Shown here: positions 24,346 to 30,227 of the stretch, piece after piece
Position numbering within the stretch: position 1 is the first letter of the stretch
Layout: every line of letters begins with the position of its first letter
DNA from: a virus
Strand: one strand, 5' to 3'
Length of the DNA: 30,227 nt
Virus record (IMG/VR): IMGVR_UViG_3300010318_000026
Location: 1-30,227 of that record
Position numbers and translations under genes: made by a program
The notes under the pieces: model-generated
Database searches by the model: none
Told to the model about the DNA's origin: nothing
The model's input: only the letters and a program-made list of their open reading frames with translations

Positions 24346-25331
24346 ATGTCCTCAAAATCTTCTCCTTCGTTTGCTTTACTGTAGTCAGTCGGCCTAACAG
24401 CGAAAAAATCAGTATGAGTATGGCCCCCGGTAAGATGATCAAACCAAGCCATGCGATCAACCGCTTTTTGGTCGTAAGATTTTTCTGTCCAGTCCCATTG
24501 ATTATACTTCCTAGTTGTGTAGCCCAGCTCCGCAAGCTTGTCTCCGACTCTTTTTTTGATGAAGTGTTGTAAATCATAAGCTTTTAAATTTTCAATATCA
24601 CCTGCTTCAAACATCTTACTAATGTAAGTCATTTCAGCATTGTGCATTACTAATGCGGCTTCAAATATGTGCGGTTCGCATTCTTCCTTTAATCCAGGAA
24701 TTTGTGAGCACATATGTCTAAATAATTGGCATCCCATTTTTGAATGCAACGATTCATCTCTTACAGACCATTTCATTTGTTGGCCAATACCTTTAAGCAT
24801 ATTCCTCATTTGAAAAGAATACAATACTGCAAACGCAGAATATAAAGATACACCTTCAGCAAACGCAGAAAATACTGCAAGACTTTTGCCAATCCCTACG
24901 GGATCATTGCCTTCATAAGCAACTAAATTTTCAAATCTTTTTGCTGTAGCAGGCTCATGTAAGAAAGCCTCATAGTCTTCAAGACCTAAGGTTTCATTTA
25001 AATAACTGTATGCAACTGCATGGATAGTCTCTTGACTTCCAAACATCATTGCCATTTGTTGAATTTCATGTTTAGGAAACCATGAAACAACTTTTTGTGT
25101 CCAATAGTCCGAAACTGCGCATTCGGTCTGTGCAAAACCGAGTAATATGTTTCCGACCAAACTCTTCTCTTTATCATTAAGTTTTTCTTTCCAATCTTTA
25201 ACATCACCGCTCATTGGTATTTCAGTATGCAACCAAAATGCTTGAGCTTGCTTTAACCAACCTTCTGTATAATACTCTGGGTATTCAAAAGGCTTATAAG
25301 GTATTCTTTCTGTAAATAAAGGTACATTCAT
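24339..25331 (-). CDS. nrdB: Class I ribonucleotide reductase, beta subunit
   Basis: Ferritin-like radical-generating subunit for the alpha chain. The metal ligands have the spacing of E. coli NrdB: E70, E101, H104, E159, E193 and H196 (E. coli D84, E115, H118, E204, E238 and H241). The radical Tyr is present at Y108 (E. coli Y122). The first ligand is Glu instead of the usual Asp. Chlamydial class Ic proteins have Glu there too, but they lack the Tyr, so this looks like a Tyr-radical enzyme with an altered ligand. The C-terminus is acidic (EGEDFEDIW), as needed to dock on the alpha subunit. The length of 330 aa is normal. The gene starts one base after the 54-aa mini-gene and overlaps the next gene by seven bases. 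Confidence 0.95.
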   Translation of the reverse strand: MNVPLFTERIPYKPFEYPEYYTEGWLKQAQAFWLHTEIPMSGDVKDWKEKLNDKEKSLVGNILLGFAQTECAVSDYWTQKVVSWFPKHEIQQMAMMFGSQETIHAVAYSYLNETLGLEDYEAFLHEPATAKRFENLVAYEGNDPVGIGKSLAVFSAFAEGVSLYSAFAVLYSFQMRNMLKGIGQQMKWSVRDESLHSKMGCQLFRHMCSQIPGLKEECEPHIFEAALVMHNAEMTYISKMFEAGDIENLKAYDLQHFIKKRVGDKLAELGYTTRKYNQWDWTEKSYDQKAVDRMAWFDHLTGGHTHTDFFAVRPTDYSKANEGEDFEDIW

Positions 25332-25332
25332 A

Positions 25333-25497
25333 TTAATTTTCCCATTCTATTGCGAGGTCCACAAAAGGCAAATAAATCACAGTTTGTGAATATATTGGTC
25401 CATGATAAGTTCTTACTCCAAATAAAATACCTGGATAAAAACCTAATGCCATTGTCCAATTTCTTTTATCTTCCTTGTCCTCTGTATTGTTTGACAT
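25333..25497 (-). CDS. Mini-gene, 54 aa, unknown function
   Basis: Encodes a 54-aa protein starting MSNNTEDKEDKRNWTMALGF, with YPGILFGVRTYHG and a C-terminal YLPFVDLAIEWEN. The stop lies one base before the nrdB ATG, and the start lies 32 bases inside the end of the preceding 46-aa gene. The aromatic/Pro-Gly pattern (ALGFYPGILFGVRTY...YLPFVDLAI) looks like a genuine folded small domain, and I recall similar proteins in phages of flavobacteria. It may be weakly membrane-associated. Function is unknown. Confidence 0.68.
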   Translation of the reverse strand: MSNNTEDKEDKRNWTMALGFYPGILFGVRTYHGPIYSQTVIYLPFVDLAIEWEN

Positions 25498-25606
25498 AAT
25501 TTTTACTTGTTTTTAATTTTGATGTTTTAGTTTTTGCATGTATACCAGTGCGTCTTTTTTTAGCTGGCTTTACATACTTAAATATATTAACTCCCTTTTT
25601 AGCCAT
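25466..25606 (-). CDS. Mini-gene, 46-aa very basic protein
   Basis: Reads MAKKGVNIFKYVKPAKKRRT and ends NYVKQYRGQGR; more than a third of its residues are Lys or Arg. It overlaps both neighbours (eight bases with the 57-aa gene before it, 32 bases with the 54-aa gene after it). The composition suggests nucleic-acid binding, which is inference only. The Tyr-Arg-Gly-Gln-Gly-Arg end recalls small basic proteins in related phages. Confidence 0.62.
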   Translation of the reverse strand: MAKKGVNIFKYVKPAKKRRTGIHAKTKTSKLKTSKNYVKQYRGQGR

Positions 25607-25772
25607 AGCATTTAATGTTGTATTTCTTGTGTATAAATATTAAATCTTTCCATCTTAAGTAACCTCGTTTTTTTACTGACCACTTAATGAATGTATCGAT
25701 CTTTCTTTCTTTATACTTTTGCCTAGCTATATGCTTGGTTGATTCTGTAGTATTTCGATTACTCGGTCGCAT
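25599..25772 (-). CDS. Mini-gene, 57-aa basic protein
   Basis: Starts MRPSNRNTTESTKHIARQ, continues KIDTFIKWSVKKRGYLRWKD and ends YNIKCYG. The only ATG in the frame is at 25770-25772, 46 bases inside the end of the resolvase gene. The stop overlaps the next start by eight bases. The basic, Trp/Tyr-containing helix could bind nucleic acid. Function is unknown. Support comes from the unbroken frame and the chain of overlaps that leaves no gap in the operon; the long overlap with the resolvase gene lowers certainty. Confidence 0.5.
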   Translation of the reverse strand: MRPSNRNTTESTKHIARQKYKERKIDTFIKWSVKKRGYLRWKDLIFIHKKYNIKCYG

Positions 25773-26182
25773 TCTTTTTGATTTTGTGGTTTAAACAATG
25801 TATAGCTTGGAAATTGTTCTGTAACTAATTTTTTAAACAACTTCCATCTCATTGGAAAAGATTCATTAGGTCTTCCTTTAGTTTCAATTATAAAGCTTTT
25901 GCCAATAAAATCTGGCGTATACTTTATAGGCAATACTCTTTTGCTACCTCTATTTTTAAAATAGCCTTTGCTATTTGATTGCCTTTCCCAACATTCGTTT
26001 TCAAAATGAAAACCATTTAGTAAAACAAATGTTTCACCTTCGTATGTAGCTTTTATACCTGCTTTTTTCAAAGCACAATACATATATTTTTCTAAACCAG
26101 ATGCAAAGGTAATTCCATCGTATACAACTTTTTTAGAAACTACTGGACCTCTTTTTCTTTTATATGTCCTTTTCTTTCTCAT
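25727..26182 (-). CDS. T7 endonuclease I-like Holliday-junction resolvase, 151 aa
   Basis: Cuts branched DNA (Holliday junctions, replication forks) so that replicated DNA can be packaged. In T7 it also helps degrade host DNA. The catalytic set of the family is visible: E31 in FASGLEK, D91 in IKYTPDF, and E100 and K102 in IIETKGR, matching T7 E20, D55, E65 and K67. The length is close to that of T7 endonuclease I (149 aa). The N-terminus is very basic (MRKKRTYKRKRG). I chose the ATG at 26182, four bases after the preceding stop. An upstream in-frame ATG at 26209 would add nine residues and overlap the preceding gene by 23 bases. An insertion at about residues 56-86 distinguishes it from T7. 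Confidence 0.85.
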   Translation of the reverse strand: MRKKRTYKRKRGPVVSKKVVYDGITFASGLEKYMYCALKKAGIKATYEGETFVLLNGFHFENECWERQSNSKGYFKNRGSKRVLPIKYTPDFIGKSFIIETKGRPNESFPMRWKLFKKLVTEQFPSYTLFKPQNQKECDRVIEILQNQPSI

Positions 26183-26186
26183 AAGT

Positions 26187-26450
26187 TTATTTATTCCAGA
26201 CTGCATCATTGTCTAACATATAACCATCGTGCTCAGGTTTATAATCCTTTTCGTTTGTATATGTTTCTTTAGCTTTTTGTAAATATAATACAGCATCCAT
26301 TAATTCTTCTTGTAAATGATTTAACCAATCAATCATTTTTGAGGGGTCGTCTTCAAGCGTTACGCCATATTTTGCATAGCCAACGTTTGATCGTTGTTTG
26401 AATTTGTTTACAACGCGTTCAACAACTGGGTCTCTATATTCTTTACTCAT
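26187..26450 (-). CDS. MazG-like NTP pyrophosphohydrolase-related protein, 87 aa
   Basis: A short helical protein with the pattern YAKYGVTLEDD followed by WLNHLQEELMDAVLYLQK. E48, E49 and D52 form the E-E-x2-D part of an all-alpha NTP pyrophosphohydrolase site. The helix pair typical of this superfamily is present, but the protein is shorter than a full MazG domain, so it may work as a multimer or with the fusion protein encoded just before it. Similar small proteins in phages are annotated as nucleotide pyrophosphohydrolases. It overlaps the preceding gene by eight bases. Expected substrates are (d)NTPs, yielding (d)NMP plus PPi. Substrate choice cannot be read from the sequence. Confidence 0.6.
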   Translation of the reverse strand: MSKEYRDPVVERVVNKFKQRSNVGYAKYGVTLEDDPSKMIDWLNHLQEELMDAVLYLQKAKETYTNEKDYKPEHDGYMLDNDAVWNK

Positions 26451-27255
26451 CTTTTACAAATGTTCCGTTAATCATTTTACCGGTTCTGCTGTTAATTACT
26501 TTGAAAGCGGATTGAATACAATCTTCTATATTGTGTCCTTTCTGCTTAGCTAAATTAGTTAATACAACAACAATATCTCCTATGGCATCTACTATTTCAT
26601 CATTATTGTTTTTTAATAAAGCTTTAGCTAATTCCCCACACTCTTCTTGTAATTTTACATATTGAGTCGTAGCATCGCCTTTAGAATATATACCTCTATC
26701 TTCTGCCCATTTTCTAATTTTATTAAATATCATTAGATTCTTTTTAGGCATTGTTAAACCTCCAATATTATTTTGGTCAACATACTCTTGTAATGATTCA
26801 AGGCTATTGATTTCTGTAAATGCTTCCCATAAAGCTTTGTTATATACATAGCTTCTATCACTATTATACATTGATGTGTGTGCGTTAAAAGCTATCCAAT
26901 CGGCTAATTTTGCAGATAAATGTATCTTTCCAAATTCAGTTTGCCAATTCAAACCAAGCTGATCGTGCAATCTACCTTTTAATTTTGTTAAAGGCACAGG
27001 GAATGTTGTGGTTTGTTCGGTTACGTTTATTTTCATTTTAAATAAATTTTTATAAAGTTTGTGATCTTTTCTGTAGCCGTAAGACTGTTGAAGTTCTATT
27101 TCTTTCTTTGATATATAATCTATATCGTCTGATTGATCAAGAACTTCATATTCTCCAGGCTTATAACCCTGCGTTAGCGTAACCCTTCTATTAAGATCAC
27201 GTGTAACGCCGATTTTTTTACCCGGGATGTGATATAAAAAATAAGTTTCTGTCAT
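26443..27255 (-). CDS. GIY-YIG-like domain fused to MazG pyrophosphohydrolase, 270 aa
   Basis: Two domains. Residues 1-65 resemble a GIY-YIG/T5orf172-type fold: TYFLYHIPGKKIGVTRDLNRR has strands at the GIY and YIG places with Arg residues after them, followed by a helix KKEIELQQSYGY. The G-I-Y and Y-I-G triplets themselves are degenerate, so nuclease activity is uncertain. Residues about 175-262 are a MazG domain with E204, E205 and E208 (EECGELAKAL) and E220, D223 and D227 (EIVDAIGDIVVVL), the metal-binding set for cleaving NTPs to NMP plus PPi. Residues about 90-165 are unassigned. The start overlaps the stop of the thymidylate-synthase-family gene as TAATG, so the two are probably translationally coupled and may share a nucleotide pathway. 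Confidence 0.75.
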   Translation of the reverse strand: MTETYFLYHIPGKKIGVTRDLNRRVTLTQGYKPGEYEVLDQSDDIDYISKKEIELQQSYGYRKDHKLYKNLFKMKINVTEQTTTFPVPLTKLKGRLHDQLGLNWQTEFGKIHLSAKLADWIAFNAHTSMYNSDRSYVYNKALWEAFTEINSLESLQEYVDQNNIGGLTMPKKNLMIFNKIRKWAEDRGIYSKGDATTQYVKLQEECGELAKALLKNNNDEIVDAIGDIVVVLTNLAKQKGHNIEDCIQSAFKVINSRTGKMINGTFVKDE

Positions 27256-28088
27256 TATTTTCCAACGTTTAGTGGGGCTGGTAAATCGCCCATGTGTTTA
27301 TATCCATGCAATATCATACTGTCCAGTGATGGAATATTAATTTGATTTTGACTATTAATGCAAACGCCTATAGTATCTAATTGCAATACCGGACAATGAT
27401 ACATATCGGTTGTTCTATACATTATTGTAGTCGCTTGATCAATATGATTTTTGTAAATATGACAATCGCCAAGCTGACCAATTAATTTACCTGGTTTATA
27501 ACCATGGCCTTTAGCTAATAATTCTAATAATAAACCGTACATAGCTATATCGTAAGGCAAGCCTAAAAATACATCAACTGATCTTTGTTGCCACATTAAA
27601 TCAAGCTTACCATTGTTTACATAAATTTGAAAGCCATAATGACACGGTGGCAAAGCCATATCTTTCATATCAGCAGGATTCCAAGCTGATACAACCATTC
27701 TTCTTGAATTAGGATTATTAGATAATTCTAATAATAAATCATACATTTGATCAATACCATTAAAGTCTCGCCATTGCTTTCCGTATACTGGGCCTAATGT
27801 TTCATCAGTTCTACCAGACCTTTCATAATCTGCTCTCCAATATTTAACACCGTTATCTTCTAAATACTTTAAATCAGTTCTGCCTTGTAGTATCCACATA
27901 AGCTCAACCTTAGCAGCTTTAAAAGAAACTTTTTTCGTGTATAGCAATGGAAAACCTAAAGCCATATCGTGTCTAATAGTATAACCAAACTTTGATAACG
28001 TACCAACTTCGGTTCTATCATCTTTATGTTTGCCGCTATTAAGTATTTCAGATACTAATATCCTATATTGTTCATTTATATTTATCAT
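27255..28088 (-). CDS. Thymidylate-synthase-family enzyme, probable dCMP (hydroxy)methylase
   Basis: Transfers a one-carbon unit from methylene-tetrahydrofolate to C5 of a pyrimidine nucleotide. The catalytic C149-H150 (LPPCHYGF) is present, as are phosphate-binding R129-R130 and R169, E62, W84, D172, and H210 and Y212 (GDCHIY). All match E. coli ThyA. However, the dUMP-specifying Asn of true thymidylate synthases (E. coli N177 in LPFNIA) is Asp here (D180 in LPYDIA). T4 dCMP hydroxymethylase has Asp at this place, and the equivalent L. casei change converts the enzyme to dCMP. I therefore infer dCMP as substrate. The chosen ATG at 28088 gives 277 aa, in line with the family; an upstream ATG (28154) would add 22 unrelated residues. 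The start overlaps the end of the 90-aa gene by 17 bases. A ThyA function remains the alternative. Confidence 0.88.
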   Translation of the reverse strand: MININEQYRILVSEILNSGKHKDDRTEVGTLSKFGYTIRHDMALGFPLLYTKKVSFKAAKVELMWILQGRTDLKYLEDNGVKYWRADYERSGRTDETLGPVYGKQWRDFNGIDQMYDLLLELSNNPNSRRMVVSAWNPADMKDMALPPCHYGFQIYVNNGKLDLMWQQRSVDVFLGLPYDIAMYGLLLELLAKGHGYKPGKLIGQLGDCHIYKNHIDQATTIMYRTTDMYHCPVLQLDTIGVCINSQNQINIPSLDSMILHGYKHMGDLPAPLNVGK

Positions 28089-28344
28089 AATAATATTTAC
28101 AGAATTTATAATATTCTGGCCATAATGTTTCTTTGTCATATAGATAAGGAGCAAAATTACATTTCTCTCCTTTTTTATATGGGCCTATGTTTATACATAT
28201 CTTCCATTTACCATCTTCTGTTGTTCCCCAAGGCGATATTCTTATATTGTTTCTTGTACAAAATAACTTCCACTCTTGTTCTTCAGGTGTTGCAATATAA
28301 GACGGCAGATAGTTTTTCTTTCTTCTTGTATATAAACTTTTCAT
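28072..28344 (-). CDS. Unknown small protein, 90 aa
   Basis: Basic, Tyr- and Trp-rich protein beginning MKSLYTRRKKNYLPSYIA, with NNIRISPWGTTEDGKWKI and a C-terminal helix LWPEYYKFCKYYYDKYK. Its ATG abuts the primase-helicase stop exactly (TAA-ATG) and its end overlaps the next gene by 17 bases, so it is a real operon member. No domain is recognised. A strand-rich core followed by an aromatic helix suggests a small folded protein. The place directly after a replicative helicase hints at a replication or nucleotide role, but this is only context. Confidence 0.68.
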   Translation of the reverse strand: MKSLYTRRKKNYLPSYIATPEEQEWKLFCTRNNIRISPWGTTEDGKWKICINIGPYKKGEKCNFAPYLYDKETLWPEYYKFCKYYYDKYK

Positions 28345-30069
28345 TTATTCCCAAGGCATTGGCTCTTCATTTAGTTCAACCACTTCGTGTGGCATAAAAC
28401 AACCTGATCTTGGTTCCCATTTAAAATGTGCTTCAGCACCATTCTCACCAAGATTCTGAAACTTAACTTTTAGAACTTTTGCTTTAACAGTCTTGTCTTC
28501 ATAATTTCTGTGTACTAATAAACCATGATAAGATGCATCATACCATTCACCTCCGCCTTTGATGTTATACATTGTTGGTTCTTCAATCTTGCCATTACCG
28601 TCTTTATACATTTTAGTAGGATGTGCTACTATAAATACTAATACATCAAACTTTTTTGCAAAAGATTCTATCTTAGTAAGATACTCCATTGTATATCTAT
28701 TTACATCTTCAGTCTTCGCATCAACGTCTCGTATTTTATTAAATGGGTCTATAACCAAGCATTTAATACCTTTACGTTTTACAAGCTCAGCACCTTTACG
28801 TAGCACAGATTCAAGTGTATATCTTTCCATGTCAATGAAAAAGAAATTATCATTAACATGCTCAGCAACTTGCTTCCATTTTTCTGAACCAATATCAGAT
28901 TTTTTTGGCATATCTTGCCAAACTTTTCTCATTAATTTATGAGCGTGTAAATATGTTGGTGCATTTTCAGGAGACGCAAACGCTGTTCTCCAACCATAAT
29001 TCATATTATAGCCCACGACCATCTGATCAACGAAATCTGACTTTCCGCTACTAGGTATCCCAGTAACAGTGATAAACTGGCCAGTATAAGTAGAAAAAAT
29101 ACGATCAAAATTAGGTAGCCCAACTTGGTACCCAGGTTTGAAGCCATGTTTAACAAAGTCTGTAACTTCATGTTCTATATCTTTAAAAGTTGTTACGTTT
29201 TCTAATGGTACCGGTCTACAATCTTTAATTACATTAGCTAAATCTTTTTTGCCATACTTAAGTAAATATTCATTTGCATCTTTGCAATCAATAAAGTTTA
29301 CTAAGTAACATACTTCAGCACCAAGCCTTCTAATTAACTCTGCTTGTAATGCAGCACCAGCATCATCTTGATCAACAGCTAATATTATTTTTTCTTTGTC
29401 TGTAAAATAATCAATACAGTTATCAAGATAATCTAAATTGTTGTGGTTTAATGTTGCACCATTTGGAACTGATACTACATTTTTAATACCCGCTTCATGA
29501 AACGATAACACATCCATTTCACCTTCAACAATAACACACGTATCGTGGTTTACAATACTATTTATATTATAAAAGACTTTCTCAGCACCTTTGTATAATT
29601 TAAAGTTCTTTCGTCCGTCTCTATATTTAATATTAATGAGCTCATCGCCCATTACATAATTGAACTGGATAGTATTCTCAACTTGTCCGGTCTGTGGCAT
29701 ATATTCCTTACCTTCTGTAACATTTAAATCATTTAATGTTTGATAAGATATACCACGATCTTTAAACCATTTTACAACTTTTTCATTTAAATCTTTGTAT
29801 TCAACTAAGTGTATAGCATCAGGTTTTTCATATACCTTATTTGGTTCACCTTTGCGTTGATATGTATGTAATTGAAAAGTTGAATCACAGTTATGACAAG
29901 TTCCTAATCCACGTTCCCAGTCGTAACTAGCACATTGTTGTTTCCTGTTTTCAGGTTTCCGGTCAGATGAACACAGGGGACAAATCCCCTGCGTTGCACC
30001 AACCTTCAATTCATGCTGGTTAAACTGGTCGATTAAAAATCCGTTAATCTCCGTGTTGTTTACTTGCAT
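28345..30069 (-). CDS. T7 gp4-like DNA primase-helicase, 574 aa
   Basis: Bifunctional replication protein. Residues 30-61 hold a zinc-binding domain (C30, C33, C58 and C61; CPLC...CHNC) for primer-site recognition. A TOPRIM-type primase core follows, with E182 in VIVEGEMDVLSF and D233, D235 and D236 in LAVDQDDAG. The C-terminal half is a RecA-like hexameric DnaB-type helicase with Walker A at 337-344 (GIPSSGKS), Walker B near 438 (KCLVIDPFNKI) and a later VFIVAHPTK motif. It is in line with T7 gp4 (566 aa). It starts 11 bases after the SSB stop and is directly followed by a small gene. A DNA polymerase is expected outside the window. There is no sign of an internal start for a helicase-only form. 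Confidence 0.93.
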   Translation of the reverse strand: MQVNNTEINGFLIDQFNQHELKVGATQGICPLCSSDRKPENRKQQCASYDWERGLGTCHNCDSTFQLHTYQRKGEPNKVYEKPDAIHLVEYKDLNEKVVKWFKDRGISYQTLNDLNVTEGKEYMPQTGQVENTIQFNYVMGDELINIKYRDGRKNFKLYKGAEKVFYNINSIVNHDTCVIVEGEMDVLSFHEAGIKNVVSVPNGATLNHNNLDYLDNCIDYFTDKEKIILAVDQDDAGAALQAELIRRLGAEVCYLVNFIDCKDANEYLLKYGKKDLANVIKDCRPVPLENVTTFKDIEHEVTDFVKHGFKPGYQVGLPNFDRIFSTYTGQFITVTGIPSSGKSDFVDQMVVGYNMNYGWRTAFASPENAPTYLHAHKLMRKVWQDMPKKSDIGSEKWKQVAEHVNDNFFFIDMERYTLESVLRKGAELVKRKGIKCLVIDPFNKIRDVDAKTEDVNRYTMEYLTKIESFAKKFDVLVFIVAHPTKMYKDGNGKIEEPTMYNIKGGGEWYDASYHGLLVHRNYEDKTVKAKVLKVKFQNLGENGAEAHFKWEPRSGCFMPHEVVELNEEPMPWE

Positions 30070-30080
30070 TAATTAACTAT

Positions 30081-30227
30081 TTAAAATGGTAAATCATCTA
30101 CTGGTTGTGGTTGAGATGGCATAGCTGCTTGAGTTGGTTGTCCGTCTCTAGGTGCTACATCAACATTCTCACCATTTGTCCATACTACCTTTACATTACC
30201 TAAATAAACTTTTTCAGCTTTAGCATC
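30081..30227 (-). CDS. ssb: Single-stranded DNA-binding protein, C-terminal part
   Basis: Only the last 49 codons are in the window; the gene continues beyond 30227. The fragment has a last beta strand (KVYLGNVKVVWTNG), then a Pro/Gln-rich flexible linker (QPTQAAMPSQPQP), and ends in the acidic tip DDLPF. This is the classic bacterial-type SSB C-terminal peptide that recruits replication and repair partners. It lies 11 bases upstream of the primase-helicase gene in the same operon. Family membership of the missing DNA-binding domain is inferred from the tail. Confidence 0.8.
   Translation of the reverse strand, partial: DAKAEKVYLGNVKVVWTNGENVDVAPRDGQPTQAAMPSQPQPVDDLPF

Noticed and set aside
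24302-24577. - strand ORF of 91 aa with a hydrophobic stretch, overlapping the 3' end of nrdB
   Set aside because: It lies almost wholly inside nrdB in another frame; the hydrophobic run is explained by the out-of-frame reading of conserved nrdB codons. The 83-aa gene explains the region downstream of nrdB.
28089-28154. 22-residue N-terminal extension of the TS-family enzyme
   Set aside because: Homology to E. coli ThyA begins at the later Met (INEQYRILVSEIL), and the extension would lengthen the overlap with the 90-aa gene from 17 to 83 bases.
28068-28397. + strand ORF of 109 aa opposite the TS start, the 90-aa gene and the primase end
   Set aside because: Antisense shadow of tightly packed - strand genes. 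Its hydrophobic, Tyr/Leu/Phe-rich translation is what the complement of AT-rich genes gives.
1-30227. Stop-codon recoding
   Set aside because: TGA was not seen as a stop of any accepted gene, but TAA dominates, as expected from AT-richness, and TAG serves as stop at 6496-6498 and at 25727. No gene needs a recoded stop to stay open.
1-30227. CRISPR array, tRNA genes, insertion sequences, integrase or attachment sites
   Set aside because: No regularly spaced repeats, cloverleaf-like sequences, transposase or recombinase frames were seen on reading both strands; nearly all bases are in phage genes.

Overview
The window is a partial genome of a lytic-type tailed phage with a short, podovirus-like tail. 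It is strongly AT-rich. The host is most likely a Bacteroidota bacterium, probably marine or aquatic. The host call is an inference: almost no start codon is preceded by a Shine-Dalgarno sequence, and starts instead follow A/T-rich leaders (for example taaaaATGG, taaataaattATGG), which is typical of Bacteroidota and their phages. I see no integrase, repressor, tRNA, rRNA, CRISPR array or insertion sequence. Both ends are cut inside genes: a portal gene on the left and a single-stranded DNA-binding protein gene on the right. Terminase, DNA polymerase and any RNA polymerase must lie outside the window.

Layout. From 1 to 22138 the genes lie on the + strand and form the virion and lysis module. 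In order they are: portal (partial), acidic scaffold, major capsid protein, hairpin, an unknown 266-aa protein, two head-tail adaptor/ring-type proteins, a 1498-aa nozzle/stabilisation-type tail protein, two small ejection-type proteins, and a giant 2628-aa virion protein with an HEVGH metalloprotease motif. After these come two small basic proteins, a likely holin, a membrane-anchored coiled-coil protein, an M15-type peptidoglycan peptidase, and a possible 12-codon Cys-rich peptide. From 30227 back to 22177 the genes lie on the - strand and form the replication and nucleotide module. Read in transcription order they are: SSB, T7 gp4-like primase-helicase, unknown 90-aa protein, a thymidylate-synthase-family enzyme, a GIY-YIG-like/MazG fusion, a small MazG-like protein, T7 endonuclease I-like resolvase, three overlapping mini-genes, class I ribonucleotide reductase beta, a small membrane protein, a coiled-coil protein, and ribonucleotide reductase alpha. 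The two modules converge on a strong hairpin terminator at about 22154-22171 with a C(UUCG)G tetraloop on the leftward strand.

How the genes fit together. The leftward module makes and polishes DNA precursors (RNR, thymidylate-synthase-family enzyme, NTP pyrophosphohydrolases), primes and unwinds DNA, and resolves branches. Its genes are packed with overlaps, including TAATG stop/start junctions, so it probably forms one operon. The rightward module builds capsid, connector, tail and ejection apparatus and then lyses the cell.

The most interesting point is that the thymidylate-synthase-family enzyme has Asp (D180) where true thymidylate synthases have the dUMP-recognising Asn (N177 in E. coli, N229 in L. 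casei). Asp at this place is the hallmark of T4 dCMP hydroxymethylase. With two all-alpha NTP pyrophosphohydrolases directly downstream, this suggests a candidate cytosine-modification cassette. The second point is the giant virion protein, which carries a protease motif and three copies of a short ESK(G/D)L linker between its regions.
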